Of a stretch of 59,402 nt of DNA, positions 25,293 through 33,076 are shown piece by piece (position 1 is the stretch's first letter; the number at the start of each line of letters is the position of its first letter). Made by a program: the position numbers and the translations under genes. The DNA comes from Acidimicrobiia bacterium. Lineage in GTDB: Bacteria > Actinomycetota > Acidimicrobiia > Spongiisociales > UBA5794. The stretch covers positions 1-59,402 of the forward strand of contig JASJAX010000043.1 of the NCBI GenBank assembly GCA_030066755.1, read 5' to 3'. Under the pieces are notes generated by a model. The model ran no database searches. It had not been told where the DNA came from and worked only from the letters and a program-made list of their open reading frames with translations.

Positions 25293-27065
25293 GTGAGCGC
25301 TGCAACCATCCCGGCCAAGGTGCTGGACAACGGCCGCAAGATGCCGGACCATCCGGCGTACTTCGTGAAGCGTGGCGGTGCCTGGCACCCGACGACATGG
25401 CGTCAATACGCTGCCGAAGTCCAGGCGACCGGCAAGGCATTGATGGCCTTGGGGGTGAACCCGGCAGACCGGGTCACGATCCTCGGGTTCAATCGGCCGG
25501 AGTGGGTCCTCATGGACGTTGGTGCGATGAGCATCGGTGCAGTTCCGGCGGGGATCTACACGACCAACTCGCCCGCAGAGTGCGAGTACATCATCAACCA
25601 CTCGGAGTCGCCGGTGATCCTGTTGGAGGATCACGGTCAGTGGGAGAAGATCAACGAGGTGCGGCAGCAGCTCTCGTCGCTCCGCCACGTAGTCATGATG
25701 AAGGACGCCGATCCGATCGACGACGAGCTGGTGATGTCGTGGGACGAGTTCATCGCCAAGGGCGAGGCCGTGTCCGACGATGACTTCCAGGCCCGGGTCG
25801 ACGGTATCGAGCTCGACGACATGGCGACGCTGATCTACACCTCAGGCACCACCGGCCCGCCGAAGGCCGTGATGCTCAGCCACGACAATCTTGCGTGGAC
25901 GGCGAGCACCGGTGTTCCCGCGTTCGGCCTGAACGCATCGGACCGCGGTCTCTCGTATCTGCCCCTCTCGCACATCGCCGAGCAGATGTTCACGATCCAC
26001 ATCCCGGCGACGATCGGCGGATCGGTCTACTACGCCGAATCGATCGACGCGCTCGCCGACAACATCAAGGAAGTGCGGCCGACGTACTTCGCGGGTGTAC
26101 CCCGGGTCTGGGAGCGGTTCTATGCCGGAGTGACCGAACAGCTTGGACACGCCACCGGCGTCAAGGCCAAGATTGCCGACTGGGCGATGGGTGTCGGCCG
26201 CAAGGCGAACGCACTGCGGATGCGGGGCGAAGCGCCGGCGGGCATGCTGGCGGCCCAGGAGAAGGTCGCCGACACACTGGTGCTCTCGAAGGTGCGTGAA
26301 GCGCTGGGACTCAATGAGTGTCGCACGTACATCACCGCCGCTGCACCGATCTCGCAGGAGATCCAGGAGTTCTTCTCTGCGTTCTTCGTCCTCAACGAGA
26401 TCTACGGCCAGTCCGAGGACTGCGGACCGACTGCAATGACGCAGCCGGGCAAGACCAAGTTCGGCACGGTCGGCCCGGCATTCCCCGAAGTCGACGTTCG
26501 CATCGCCGACGACGGCGAGATCCTGGTCAAGGGTCGTAACGTGTTCATGGGCTACTTCAAGGACGAGGCGGCAACCAAGGAAACGCTGGCCGACGGCTGG
26601 CTGTACTCGGGCGACCTCGGCGAGTTCGATGACGATGGCTACCTGACGATCACCGGTCGGAAGAAGGACATCATCATCACGGCGGGCGGCAAGAACGTTG
26701 CGCCGAAGAACCTGGAGGGCGGGCTCAAGAACCACCCGCTGATCTCCGAGGCGGTGGTGATCGGAGACCGGCGGAAGTACCTCACGTGCGTCGTTACGCT
26801 CGATGAGGACGCGGCCGCCGCCTACCTCGAGAAGCACGGGCTCGAAGGCCCGGCACACGAGTCGTCGCACGTCCAGGCCGAGGTCCAAGCGGCGGTCGAT
26901 CTCCTCAACGCTGAGTACGCGCGGGTCGAGCAACTGAAGAAGTTCGCGATCTTGCCTCGCCAGCTCTCGATCGAGGGCGGCGAGTTGACTCCGACGCTGA
27001 AGGTCAAGCGCAACAAGGTCGCCGAGCACTTCTCGTCAGAGATCGAGGCGATGTACGCGGACTGA
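25293..27065 (+). CDS. Long-chain acyl-CoA synthetase (AMP-forming)
   Basis: 590 residues from GTG 25293, with AGGAGG upstream. ANL-superfamily enzyme that activates fatty acids with ATP and CoA. The P-loop-like A3 motif is LIYTSGTTGPPKAVMLSH, the A5 region is NEIYGQSEDCGPT, the A7 region GWLYSGDLGEFDDDGYLTI, then GRKKDIIITAGGKNVAP and the C-terminal catalytic Lys region LTPTLKVKRNKV. FadD15-like in layout. The stop codon lies within a hairpin and a heptamer array follows. Confidence 0.92.
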   Translation: MSAATIPAKVLDNGRKMPDHPAYFVKRGGAWHPTTWRQYAAEVQATGKALMALGVNPADRVTILGFNRPEWVLMDVGAMSIGAVPAGIYTTNSPAECEYIINHSESPVILLEDHGQWEKINEVRQQLSSLRHVVMMKDADPIDDELVMSWDEFIAKGEAVSDDDFQARVDGIELDDMATLIYTSGTTGPPKAVMLSHDNLAWTASTGVPAFGLNASDRGLSYLPLSHIAEQMFTIHIPATIGGSVYYAESIDALADNIKEVRPTYFAGVPRVWERFYAGVTEQLGHATGVKAKIADWAMGVGRKANALRMRGEAPAGMLAAQEKVADTLVLSKVREALGLNECRTYITAAAPISQEIQEFFSAFFVLNEIYGQSEDCGPTAMTQPGKTKFGTVGPAFPEVDVRIADDGEILVKGRNVFMGYFKDEAATKETLADGWLYSGDLGEFDDDGYLTITGRKKDIIITAGGKNVAPKNLEGGLKNHPLISEAVVIGDRRKYLTCVVTLDEDAAAAYLEKHGLEGPAHESSHVQAEVQAAVDLLNAEYARVEQLKKFAILPRQLSIEGGELTPTLKVKRNKVAEHFSSEIEAMYAD

Positions 27066-27082
27066 AGCCTTCGCCTTCAGTC
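27060..27082. repeat. Hairpin spanning the acyl-CoA synthetase stop
   Basis: GACTGAAG and CTTCAGTC (8-bp arms) flank a CCTTCGC loop. The TGA stop (27063-27065) is inside the left arm, so the right arm is an inverted copy of the gene end. It may act as a terminator. Confidence 0.75.
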
Positions 27083-27083
27083 A

Positions 27084-27111
27084 GTACTGAGTACGGAGTA
27101 CTGAGTACAGA
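27084..27111 (+). repeat. Heptamer array A
   Basis: Four 7-bp units in register: GTACTGA, GTACGGA, GTACTGA, GTACAGA. It lies directly after the acyl-CoA synthetase hairpin and upstream of nfuA. Same orientation as array B. Confidence 0.9.
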
Positions 27112-27173
27112 GACAAAGCAACCGGAGCAGTCGGTCCGATAGGGCCGGCTGCTCCGTTAGCATTCCGGACCAC

Positions 27174-27791
27174 ATGACCACCACCACTGAGAACATCATT
27201 TCGATCAGCGACGCGGCCTTGGAGCAGATCCTCGCGCTGCGTGAGCAGGAGAATGTCCCAGATCTTCACCTGGGGCTGCGCATCGCCGGCGTGGGCGTCA
27301 ACGGGTTCCAATACGAGACGGCGTTCCTGCGTGCTGAGGATGTCGATCCGGACCACCACCTCGAGGACCACGGTGGGCTTCCCGTCACGATCCCGACGGA
27401 CTCGATCGACAACCTCCGGGGAGCCGAACTCGATCTCTCCTCGGACCCGGCGGCACCGGGTCTGGTGTTGCGCAATCCCAACCCGGCAACCCCACAGCTC
27501 GAGGGCGACGCGCCGATCGAGCTCGAAGGGACCGTCGAGGAGCGGATCACCCAGCTCTTGGACCGCCACATCAATCCAGCGATTGCGAGCCACGGCGGGT
27601 ATGCGGCCCTGGCCGGTGTCGACGGCGAAACGGCGCATCTCGAGCTCGGTGGTGGCTGCCAGGGGTGTGGCTTGGCCGCAATGACGCTTCGACAGGGCAT
27701 CGAGACGGCGATTCTCCACAACATCCCAGAGATCACCGAAGTCGTCGACGTCACCGACCACGCAGCAGGAACCAACCCGTTTTACGTGTGA
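27174..27791 (+). CDS. nfuA: NfuA-like Fe-S biogenesis protein
   Basis: 205 residues. The N-terminal half (residues 1-100: ISISDAALEQILALREQE ... GVGVNGFQYETAF) looks like a degenerate A-type carrier (HesB/IscA) domain without the three cysteines. The C-terminal Nfu domain (about 120-195: LLDRHINPAIASHGGYAAL) has the cluster-binding C162-QG-C165 in GGGCQGCGLA. NfuA carries [4Fe-4S] clusters to target enzymes; RimO and MiaB in this window are the type of client it serves. The stop lies inside a hairpin. Confidence 0.9.
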   Translation: MTTTTENIISISDAALEQILALREQENVPDLHLGLRIAGVGVNGFQYETAFLRAEDVDPDHHLEDHGGLPVTIPTDSIDNLRGAELDLSSDPAAPGLVLRNPNPATPQLEGDAPIELEGTVEERITQLLDRHINPAIASHGGYAALAGVDGETAHLELGGGCQGCGLAAMTLRQGIETAILHNIPEITEVVDVTDHAAGTNPFYV

Positions 27792-27807
27792 GGCTTCGCC
27801 TCACACG
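27785..27807. repeat. Hairpin spanning the nfuA stop
   Basis: CGTGTGAGGC / GCCTCACACG is a perfect 10-bp stem with loop TTC. The TGA stop (27789-27791) is in the left arm. The GGC-TTC-GCC core is shared with the hairpin at 27923. Confidence 0.85.
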
Positions 27808-27808
27808 A

Positions 27809-27836
27809 GTACTGAGTACAAGGTACTGAGTACAGA
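27809..27836 (+). repeat. Heptamer array B
   Basis: GTACTGA, GTACAAG, GTACTGA, GTACAGA, followed by GAGAT. It matches array A in order and orientation and faces array C as an inverted copy. Confidence 0.9.
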
Positions 27837-27896
27837 GATTCCTCCGTACGGTTCGAGTCTGCGGTGCTCGTATCACGACCCTCTGTTCTGATCTCT

Positions 27897-27924
27897 GTAC
27901 TCCGTACTCGGTACTCAGTACTCC
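27897..27924 (-). repeat. Heptamer array C (inverted)
   Basis: GTACTCC, GTACTCG, GTACTCA, GTACTCC: four units in register. On the minus strand these read as NGAGTAC units followed by AGAGAT, the same as array B. B and C flank a 60-bp non-repetitive core. Confidence 0.88.
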
Positions 27925-27941
27925 GGGGGCTTCGCCCCCGG
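27923..27941. terminator. GC hairpin next to array C
   Basis: CCGGGGGC / GCCCCCGG with loop TTC, an 8-bp perfect stem. It has the same GGC-TTC-GCC core as the nfuA hairpin. Confidence 0.7.
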
Positions 27942-27946
27942 AACAA

Positions 27947-27982
27947 GACAACGGCCCCCTCCATGGGTAGGGGGCCGTTGTC
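27947..27982. terminator. Bidirectional terminator between nfuA and divIVA
   Basis: GACAACGGCCCCCT / AGGGGGCCGTTGTC is a perfect 14-bp stem with loop CCATGGGT, between convergent genes. It can end transcription from either side. Confidence 0.85.
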
Positions 27983-28058
27983 GTTTACGACGGGGCGGGG
28001 CGGTCGTGCAGCCGTGCGCGTGCGGGCCGTTGTTGAGGGCACCCGCCACCGTCGATCC

Positions 28059-29171
28059 TCAGGCGCTTTGCATCGCCACGTCTTTCTCCGGATCCCCTTC
28101 GGTGACCACGATCTCGATGCCGTGGTCGTCCCGGCGTTGTGCGGCACGCATGGCGCTGACGGCAGCGAGCGCACCACTTGCTGCATCGGCTCCGATCCGG
28201 GGCAGCTTGGCCGAACGGCGTGAGTAGAAGGAGCCTCGACCGGATTCTTCCGTCGTGGTCTCCGACTCCTGGGGGGCCGGCCGCTCGATGGCTGCCTCGG
28301 GTTCGGGTACGAGATCCGTAGTGGTCGACTCGGGGGATTCGTCGAGGGGAGGGGCCTCGGGTGGAGTCGTCCGCTGCGGTGTCGGCGCCGTTTCCTGAGG
28401 AGAATTGACTGTTGGTGAGGTGAGATCAGTACTGATCGAAGTGAGCTCGCCGAGGGCACCGGAGGCCACCGACTGCAGACGCTGTTCGAGGTCACCGGCG
28501 AGCGACTGGAGGTTCTGGACCCGCTCGATGGTCTCGGCATGGTTCGCCTCGAACTCGACGCGCATCCGTTCGAGCTCTCGCTCACGCTCGGCGACCATCC
28601 GCTCGGACTCTTCTTTGATCTCGGTGATCATCCGGAGCGATTCGCTCTGTGCGGACGCTACCCGCGCTTCGGCATCGGCGGCAGCTTCGGCGCGGATCTG
28701 CTCGGCTTCGGCCTGGGCGGCGGCCCGGATCTCGTCTGCAGATGCGTTTGCATCGTTGAGTGCGGCAGTCTGCTCGTGCGCGCGATCGGCGTCGGAACGA
28801 GCCTGGTCGATGATCTGCTCGGCGTCCTTGTTGGCTTCGGTGACCAGGCGGAAGGCCTCGAACTTCGCTTCCGACAGGATCTTCTCGGCCTGTTCGCGCG
28901 CATTGCCGGTTGCGTCGCTGAGGTCGCGTTGTGCGGCCTCCATCAGCTCTTCCTTGGTCCTCGTGGCGGTGACGAGCGTGAGGTGAACGGCTTCCTCACG
29001 TCGTTTGGCTTCCTCGAGTTCGGCCTCGAGGCGTGCGATGCGGGCGGTGGCCTCTTGGAGTTTGGCTTCCCAGATGGTGCCGTAGTTGGTCAGGAAGCGG
29101 TCGACCTCGTTCATGTCGTACCCGCGACGAACCACCGGGAAGTCCGGAGATGCGGCGTGTTCGGCGCTCAT
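28059..29171 (-). CDS. DivIVA-domain coiled-coil protein
   Basis: 370 residues. The N-terminal DivIVA-like segment (FPVVRRGYDMNEVDRFL, residues 11-27) matches the lipid-binding head of actinobacterial DivIVA/Wag31-type proteins. A coiled coil of about 200 residues rich in Glu/Ala/Arg follows, then a Pro/Thr/Glu-rich linker and a C-terminal basic tail (FYSRRSAKLPRIGADAASGA). Such proteins mark poles or septa and recruit the cell-wall machinery. It could alternatively be an SepIVA-like paralogue. It stands alone, not next to the ftsZ cluster. Confidence 0.8.
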   Translation of the reverse strand: MSAEHAASPDFPVVRRGYDMNEVDRFLTNYGTIWEAKLQEATARIARLEAELEEAKRREEAVHLTLVTATRTKEELMEAAQRDLSDATGNAREQAEKILSEAKFEAFRLVTEANKDAEQIIDQARSDADRAHEQTAALNDANASADEIRAAAQAEAEQIRAEAAADAEARVASAQSESLRMITEIKEESERMVAERERELERMRVEFEANHAETIERVQNLQSLAGDLEQRLQSVASGALGELTSISTDLTSPTVNSPQETAPTPQRTTPPEAPPLDESPESTTTDLVPEPEAAIERPAPQESETTTEESGRGSFYSRRSAKLPRIGADAASGALAAVSAMRAAQRRDDHGIEIVVTEGDPEKDVAMQSA

Positions 29172-29344
29172 GCGGGTACTCCACCCTGTCGTTCCTCAGG
29201 GTGCCTGCCCGCCTGTACCGCTGTGCCCACCCAGAGTGTATACCGAGCCACGTTTCGTGGTCAACTAGTTATTTCGTGCACTCGGGAAATAGTCACTCCA
29301 TAGTCCTAAATGGGCCGAGGGGCCCACGTTGGAATGGAGGTGGG

Positions 29345-31723
29345 TCAGTCCAGGACGCCGATGTCCCTGGCGGCGTCGATCGTCTCGAGCACCTCGATTC
29401 GATGGATGAGGTCGCGCAACGTGCGAGCGAACTCGAGCCGGTGCTCGACGATGTGAGGATGGGCCTCGAGGAGCGAACGGTTGGCGGCGAGCTTGATCGC
29501 TGCGTCGAACAACGCTGACGAGACGGACTCGGGGCTGCGGATCTTGCCCTGAAGTTCGTATTGCTTGCCGAGAGCCATTGCCTCCTTGGCGAGTTCGCCG
29601 GCATCGATGGTCGACTCGTAGGCATGGCGCTCGATCAGATCGCCAACCACCTGATAGGCCTCGAAGAACGGTCGCAAGATGGCCGGTGCGCGGAACGGTC
29701 GACTCTCGGTGAGCAGGTCTCGCGCACCACCGGCGGCGAGGCGGTCACGGAAGTCGGCATCCTTGCGCCGCAGGATGGTGCGCACGTCCTCCGCAAAGAT
29801 CTCGCTCGGGGAGAAGAAGAAGTCGAACTTGAGCAAGTCCCGGGTGGCCAGGGCGTCATCGACGACAGCATGGGCGGGATCCTCCGGGGTGGATTCGGCG
29901 ACCTCGAGAAGCGCCAATTCGGTGATCGCCTCCTCGAGGAAGAAGTGAATGATGGTGTTCCGGTAGTAGGCCGCCGCGAGATGCTGCTGGGGCTGGACGC
30001 GGTAGACCGTGTCCGTTGCCCCCTCGAAGGTGGAGACCACGCCGTGCACGGAGAGGCTCTCCAACGCCTGTCGAACCCGAGCGGCGTCGCCGGCGTCGAT
30101 CGGCTCGGTTGTCGGCAGCTTGCGCTTCGTCACCGTTTCGGCGAAAGGTCGGAGTGCCTCCATGACCTCATCGAGGGTCAAGGCTCGATCTCCAGCGCTG
30201 AGCAACGCCATCGTGACCAGCGTGATCGGCGTGATCGGGGTGGCCTCGTTGATCCGCATCGCCACCTCGAACGCAAGCTTCGGGATCGCCGGGTTGTGGG
30301 CGTCGTCCGCATCGACCTCTGGCAGTTCGCCGGCGAAGAAGGTCTTGAGCGAAATCGGGGCCCCAAAGCGCAGGTGCGCAGATCCGTATCGCAGTCGGAG
30401 GCTGCGGATCGTTCGAACCATCCAGCTGAGGCTCTCACTCTCCTTGGCGCCGCCGGCCTGTTCGGCCGCATACGAACCGACGTCCGAGATCTGGTCGTAT
30501 GCAATGGAGACGGGGATGAGCACGACGTCGTCGCTTGATCCTCGCTGGTATGACTCGATCACATACGCCAGCATCCCGAGCCGGGGTGGGCGGAGTTTGC
30601 CGGTACGCGAACGCCCACCTTCGATGAACCACTCGATCGGGAAGCGTTTCTCCAGCAGATAGTCGACATACCGTCGCAGTACGTACTTGTACGGTTCGTT
30701 GTCCTTGAACTGGCGGCGGATGAAGAAGACTCCTGATCGGCGCAAGAACGGTCCCATCGGGAAGAAGTTCATGTTGATGCCGCCGGCCGTGTGATTCGGC
30801 GGGAGTCCGTTTCGATACAGCACGTGCAGCAGCACCAGATGGTCGAAGTTCGACTTGTGTGACGGCAGGAAGATCAGGGGGTGCTGCTGGCTGATCGCAT
30901 ACAGCGCAGCGAGTTCGTCCTTGTCGTAGAGGATCTCCACGTAGGCCTTCGAGATCAGCCAGCGGAAGCCGCCCGCAACGAGGTCGATGACGTACGGACT
31001 GTGAGTTGCGGCGATCTCGCGGACGTAGCGCTGGGTGCGCGTGGCCATCTGCTGATAGCTGGCGCCCTCGTCGCGAGCGAGATTGGCAACGCCCTGGGCG
31101 AAGCGGCGATTCTCAACGAGGCTCTCCCGCACGAACTTGGGCACCTTGTAGCGACTGCCGCGGATCTCACGTTCGGCTCGTTCGAGCCGCAGCCAGGAAT
31201 GCAGCGCTGCGAACTCGGCGAGGCTGTACCCCTCTTCTTGGCCGCGGCCGCCCGGCTCGATCCATGCCTTGCGAATCCACGAGGCTCGACTGCGTTCACC
31301 GGCGATGAGCCGGACTCGATCCGGGCGGGTGTAGGCGATGACGAACTGCCGAACTGGATCGGGATCCCGCGGGTCTCCGGGGATGAGGATGTCGATGAGT
31401 CGAACGGTACGTTCTCCACCCCGTTCGCTCGGGAACCACGCAACGCGCAGCGGGACGAGGAGCGGATCGTCGCCGGTCGCGAGGAACGCCTCGAGCCGCG
31501 GATCGAGGCGGCGTCGCCGCCGTCGGCGTCGGGTCTGTGGCAGCACGGCGATCTGGACTTCGCCCTCGGTGACCGACTCGGGTCGGTTCCGCCGGATCCA
31601 CGACTCGAGCATCATTCTCTCGGCCGGACCGGAATCCTCTAGGACGAACAGGTACGGACCGGGCTCCTCAGGCCACACCGGCTCGGCCGGGAACATCTTG
31701 TCGAGAAACGAGAACGGCTCCAC
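29345..31723 (-). CDS. plsB: Glycerol-3-phosphate 1-O-acyltransferase
   Basis: About 792 residues from GTG 31723 (ATG 31696 is an alternative; an in-frame start further upstream crosses a terminator). It acylates sn-glycerol-3-phosphate in phospholipid synthesis. The PlsC-like domain has the H-x4-D motif SHKSNFDHL, the GGINMNFFPMGPFLRRSG block, the substrate motif FIEGGRSRTGKL and VLIPVSIAYDQ. The large N- and C-terminal helical parts match PlsB. An unusual poly-Arg run (TRRRRRRRRLD) lies near residue 65-75. Confidence 0.93.
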   Translation of the reverse strand: MEPFSFLDKMFPAEPVWPEEPGPYLFVLEDSGPAERMMLESWIRRNRPESVTEGEVQIAVLPQTRRRRRRRRLDPRLEAFLATGDDPLLVPLRVAWFPSERGGERTVRLIDILIPGDPRDPDPVRQFVIAYTRPDRVRLIAGERSRASWIRKAWIEPGGRGQEEGYSLAEFAALHSWLRLERAEREIRGSRYKVPKFVRESLVENRRFAQGVANLARDEGASYQQMATRTQRYVREIAATHSPYVIDLVAGGFRWLISKAYVEILYDKDELAALYAISQQHPLIFLPSHKSNFDHLVLLHVLYRNGLPPNHTAGGINMNFFPMGPFLRRSGVFFIRRQFKDNEPYKYVLRRYVDYLLEKRFPIEWFIEGGRSRTGKLRPPRLGMLAYVIESYQRGSSDDVVLIPVSIAYDQISDVGSYAAEQAGGAKESESLSWMVRTIRSLRLRYGSAHLRFGAPISLKTFFAGELPEVDADDAHNPAIPKLAFEVAMRINEATPITPITLVTMALLSAGDRALTLDEVMEALRPFAETVTKRKLPTTEPIDAGDAARVRQALESLSVHGVVSTFEGATDTVYRVQPQQHLAAAYYRNTIIHFFLEEAITELALLEVAESTPEDPAHAVVDDALATRDLLKFDFFFSPSEIFAEDVRTILRRKDADFRDRLAAGGARDLLTESRPFRAPAILRPFFEAYQVVGDLIERHAYESTIDAGELAKEAMALGKQYELQGKIRSPESVSSALFDAAIKLAANRSLLEAHPHIVEHRLEFARTLRDLIHRIEVLETIDAARDIGVLD

Positions 31724-31778
31724 CTCGCGCAGTGTAGGAAGCCGCAACCCCGGATGCTGTGGAGAATCACCGCGCGAG

Positions 31779-31802
31779 CGACCGGGGCATTGCACCCCGG
31801 TC
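31779..31802 (-). terminator. Terminator of the 79-aa gene
   Basis: CGACCGGGG / CCCCGGTCG is a perfect 9-bp stem with a 6-base loop, between the 79-aa gene and plsB on the minus strand. Confidence 0.65.
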
Positions 31803-31838
31803 GTCGTCTCGCTGCTGAGTAGCCGCTCTGGCTAACGG

Positions 31839-31852
31839 CTACTTGCTACTTG
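31839..31852 (-). repeat. Short heptamer repeat at a stop codon
   Basis: Two CTACTTG units on the plus strand (CAAGTAG on the minus strand) directly follow the stop of the 79-aa gene (31854-31856). TAG stop triplets recur in the unit. It resembles the other 7-bp arrays at gene ends but is short. Confidence 0.5.
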
Positions 31853-31853
31853 C

Positions 31854-32093
31854 CTAGCCGTCGCCGCCCATGAAGCCGCCGAGCATGTCCTTCGCCTGGT
31901 CCAAGAGGCCGCCGCCCTCGTCTCCGCCGCCGTCACCGTCGCCGCCCTCGTCACCGAGGAGCTTCTTGACCTGATCGGCGATCGGGCCGGGCAGCTTGTC
32001 GCCGAGGAAATCCATGACGCCGCTGACGACCGACTTGATCTGGTCGACGCCGAGTCCGGTCTTCTCCTGCAGCTGCTTGATGAGCTCGTCCAC
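31854..32093 (-). CDS. Small Gly/Asp-rich protein
   Basis: 79 residues from GTG 32093 with AAGGGG seven bases upstream. The N-terminal half is an amphipathic helical domain (DELIKQLQEKTGLGVDQIKS, VVSGVMDFLGDKLPGPIADQ); the C-terminal half is Gly/Asp-rich (GDEGGDGDGGGDEGGG) with a helical end LLDQAKDMLGG. It resembles small conserved proteins of the DUF937/DUF2267 kind in its helical repeat, but I cannot name a function. Confidence 0.7.
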   Translation of the reverse strand: MDELIKQLQEKTGLGVDQIKSVVSGVMDFLGDKLPGPIADQVKKLLGDEGGDGDGGGDEGGGLLDQAKDMLGGFMGGDG

Positions 32094-32582
32094 GTGTGTC
32101 CCCTTCTGTCTGGGCTGTTGGTCCGATCCTAGGACCCGAAGGGCGGCGAGAAGTTCCAGCGCGAGGGAGCGAGCTCGGACGGCCGAGCGCAGAGTGAGAC
32201 CGCAGGGGGAGGCCTGAACGGAGGAGCCGGCGTTTGCCTAGCCGGCCGCAGGCAGGTCGAGATGACGTCGCGGCGGGCGGATCGGGAGTGGGCTCAGCAG
32301 TGGCGACACCGCAGGATATGGCCCATCCGAACCGAGCAGCTCCTCGAGCGTCACCGCATGCGCCAGGTCGTGATTGCATTGACGATCACACCGGCGATAC
32401 GGATCTCGATAAGCGTCGATGGGTACGGTCACCATGCAGTACCTATCGGCTGATTTGCGGCTGGAGTAAGGAGCCGCACTAGTCATCGGTAGAAAGGGGC
32501 CGGGCGACCTAGCCCAGATTCGTGCCCACTTGGGCGGCGTTGAGGGGGGTTCCCACGACGCAAGCGCAGCGATGCGGGCCGC
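32094..32582. other. Region without a recognised gene
   Basis: About 490 bases between the 79-aa gene and the metallopeptidase gene. The possible reading frames overlap on several strands, lack Shine-Dalgarno sites and encode Arg/Pro/Ser-rich products typical of shadows. The promoter of the 79-aa gene must lie here. A GCCGGC...TAGCCGGC inverted motif occurs near 32226-32246. Nothing else is supported. Confidence 0.5.
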
Positions 32583-32975
32583 TCAGTCCCAGCCGAGCTC
32601 GTGCAGCCGTGCGTCGTCGATGCCGAGATGGTGCGCTAGTTCGTGAAGGACCGTGGTGCGGATCTCCGTTCGCAAGTCGCCCCGGGAGAGCCCGAGCTCC
32701 AGGTGCGGTCCCCGGAAGACCCAGATCACATCGGGGGCGACCCCGAAGTAGTCGTTGCCCCGATCGAGCAGCGAGACGCCCTCATAGAGTCCCAAGAGCC
32801 CGGTGTTCTCCGCATCCTGCGACCGTGTTGGCCACTCAGCGACTCGTACTGTCAGGTTGTCGATTTGCTCGGTCACCCAATCCGGCAGGGAGGTCAGGAC
32901 GTCATCGACCACGCGCTCGAAGTCGCGGCGGCTCATGGCGCCGCGCTGGCTCGGTGGCGGGAGCTGTCCGGTCAT
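32583..32975 (-). CDS. Zincin-type metallopeptidase family protein
   Basis: 130 residues from ATG 32975 (ATG 32936 is an alternative). The catalytic signature TTVLHELAHHLGIDDARLHELGW contains HExxH and a downstream acidic residue and ends the protein, as in the short bacterial metallopeptidase family formerly DUF1025. The N-terminal part (RRDFERVVDDVLTSLPDWV) also matches that family. Substrate unknown. Confidence 0.87.
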   Translation of the reverse strand: MTGQLPPPSQRGAMSRRDFERVVDDVLTSLPDWVTEQIDNLTVRVAEWPTRSQDAENTGLLGLYEGVSLLDRGNDYFGVAPDVIWVFRGPHLELGLSRGDLRTEIRTTVLHELAHHLGIDDARLHELGWD

Positions 32976-33076
32976 GAGGCGCAGCGTAGGGCTCTGCGCT
33001 TCGAAACGTTTTGGTCCCCACCGCCTCCCGACGGGCGGGTAGGTTTGACCCCGATGTGAGGGATAGAGGGGGAGCA

